Below are positions 62,943-64,000 of a DNA stretch of 64,000 bases, in pieces (the first letter of the stretch is position 1; each line of letters starts with the position of its first letter). This stretch comes from Pseudomonadota bacterium (GTDB taxonomy: Bacteria > Desulfobacterota > Syntrophobacteria > Syntrophobacterales > Syntrophobacteraceae). The DNA is taken from contig JAEZHY010000003.1 of NCBI GenBank assembly GCA_023416335.1, positions 19,159 through 83,158 of the forward strand. The letters run 5' to 3'. The position numbers and the translations under genes are program-made. Below the pieces are notes generated by a model that had not been told where the DNA came from, made no database searches, and saw only the letters and a list, made by a program, of their open reading frames with translations.

Positions 62943-64000
62943 ATGTATGAAAAGACATTCGAACAGGGTCCGATCCGTCCACCGAGCGAAGCCGGAAGCC
63001 TGCTTCTTCGTTTCACCAGAAACTGCCCATGGAACAAATGCGCCTTCTGTCCCGTTTATAAAGGCAGGGAGTTCAGCAGGCGTTCGCTCGATGAAATCAA
63101 GCTGGACATCGATGCCGCAGCCGGCATCGTGGACGATCTCCGTTCGGTTTCCTCCGATTTCGGGTTTGGGGGTAGACTAACCAGACAGGTTCTCTCGGCT
63201 GTTTTCGCGGATCCCCGGTTTAACGAATATTACCGCCAGATTGCCATATGGCTCTATGCTGGGCAGGGAAGCGTATTCATCCAGGACGCAAACAGCCTCG
63301 TGCTTCCCGCCCCGATGCTGGCCGAAGCGATCGCATATCTCAGGGAGAAGATCCCCGGAATCGGCCGCATTACCTCCTATGCCCGAAGCAGCACGCTTGC
63401 GAAAAAGAGCCTGGAAGAACTCAAGCTCATCAGGCAGGCGGGACTCGATCGCATACATATCGGAATGGAAAGCGGCTCCGACCGGGTGCTCCAGTTTGTG
63501 AAGAAGGGCGTCACCGCTGCACAGCAGATCGAAGCCGGAAGGAAAGTGGTCGAAGCCGGAATGGAGCTTTCCGAGTACTTCATGCCGGGACTCGGGGGCA
63601 AGGACCTCTCCGAAGATCATGCGAGAGAATCCGCCCGGGTGCTCAATTCGATCGATCCCCATTTTATAAGGCTGAGGACCCTGCGCATTCCACCCCGGGT
63701 GCCTCTTTTCCAGGACCTGAAGGCTGGCCGGTTCACAAAACTCTCCGATGACGAAACCGTCCTGGAAATCCGGCTTTTTATTTCCTGCCTCGAGGGCATT
63801 ACCAGCCGCTTTGTCTCCGACCACATAATGAACCTGCTGGAAGAGGTCACGGGAAAGCTGCCGGAGGATAAGGATGCCATGCTGGCCGTTATCGACCGGT
63901 ACCTGGCACTTTCACCGGAAGACAAGCTCCTTTTTCGGCTCGGACGAAGAGGAGGGGGCATGCGGTCCCTCGATGAACTGGACGACCCCGATATGAAGCA
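62943..64000 (+). CDS. Radical SAM protein (cut by window edge)
   Basis: An open frame of 352 codons runs off the right end. The cluster motif is Cys28-PWNK-Cys33-AF-Cys36 (RNCPWNKCAFCPVYKG), so spacing is CX4CX2C rather than the classical CX3CX2C. The TIM-barrel continues with IGRITSYARSS, LDRIHIGMESGSDRVLQFVK and EYFMPGLGGKDLSEDHA, as in HemN/YgiQ-like radical SAM proteins. AGGA lies about 8 nt before the ATG. The substrate is unknown; no partner gene is visible before the edge. Confidence 0.85.
   Translation, partial: MYEKTFEQGPIRPPSEAGSLLLRFTRNCPWNKCAFCPVYKGREFSRRSLDEIKLDIDAAAGIVDDLRSVSSDFGFGGRLTRQVLSAVFADPRFNEYYRQIAIWLYAGQGSVFIQDANSLVLPAPMLAEAIAYLREKIPGIGRITSYARSSTLAKKSLEELKLIRQAGLDRIHIGMESGSDRVLQFVKKGVTAAQQIEAGRKVVEAGMELSEYFMPGLGGKDLSEDHARESARVLNSIDPHFIRLRTLRIPPRVPLFQDLKAGRFTKLSDDETVLEIRLFISCLEGITSRFVSDHIMNLLEEVTGKLPEDKDAMLAVIDRYLALSPEDKLLFRLGRRGGGMRSLDELDDPDMK

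Overview
The window looks like chromosome from an anaerobic Desulfobacterota (former Deltaproteobacteria) bacterium, plausibly Syntrophobacter-like. This is inferred from gene content: a tungsten-type aldehyde oxidoreductase beside a TRAP transporter and malic enzyme, three sigma-54 activators plus one more of the AcoR type, arylsulfotransferase-like proteins, a molybdopterin oxidoreductase, a 115-kDa-class glutamate dehydrogenase, and a probable selenocysteine codon. No rRNA, tRNA, CRISPR or prophage was seen.

Layout. 1-2.9 kb: start of prolyl-tRNA synthetase, a VapBC-like toxin-antitoxin pair, and a long non-coding stretch with a tandem 269-bp repeat. 2.9-10.2 kb: a PAS histidine kinase, then a CusB/CusA-like copper/silver efflux operon with a His-rich adaptor tail and a periplasmic YHS protein, behind a candidate sigma-54 promoter. 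11-17.1 kb: a molybdopterin oxidoreductase lacking one expected cluster cysteine, a GlnD-like HD/ACT protein with a degenerate nucleotidyltransferase, and a crotonase. 17.2-18.6 kb: a 47-residue reverse-strand gene with an in-frame TGA, a SECIS-like hairpin, a Fur-box-like site and a terminator, then an HMA-domain protein. 19-28.6 kb: an AcoR-type activator and a sigma-54 operon (aldehyde oxidoreductase, iron alcohol dehydrogenase, TRAP DctPQM, malic enzyme). 28.6-32.3 kb: response regulator, CusS-like kinase and HtrA protease.

32.4-43 kb: a short inverted-repeat element with a 4-bp target duplication sits inside an older dispersed repeat. It is followed by CreA, a kinase/sigma-54 regulator pair, and two paralogous secreted arylsulfotransferase-like proteins. 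Both end in 15-16 glycines plus AGGY, both have a candidate sigma-54 promoter upstream, and both are followed by a nearly identical 111-nt structured element. 43-48 kb: prfC, a decayed BrnT/XRE toxin-antitoxin pair, an intact DUF1778/GNAT pair and a small membrane protein. 48-64 kb: a GAF kinase, acyl-CoA synthetase with a TetR regulator, a cytidylate-kinase-like protein, a kinase/NtrC pair, a Cys-rich protein, NAD-glutamate dehydrogenase, Rnk, two unrecognised proteins, and a radical SAM protein cut by the right edge.

The strongest candidates for something undescribed are the Fur-box-linked mini-selenoprotein (17242-17385) and the poly-glycine arylsulfotransferase module with its conserved 3' RNA (33775-42991). 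All family names come from reading motifs; no database search was run.
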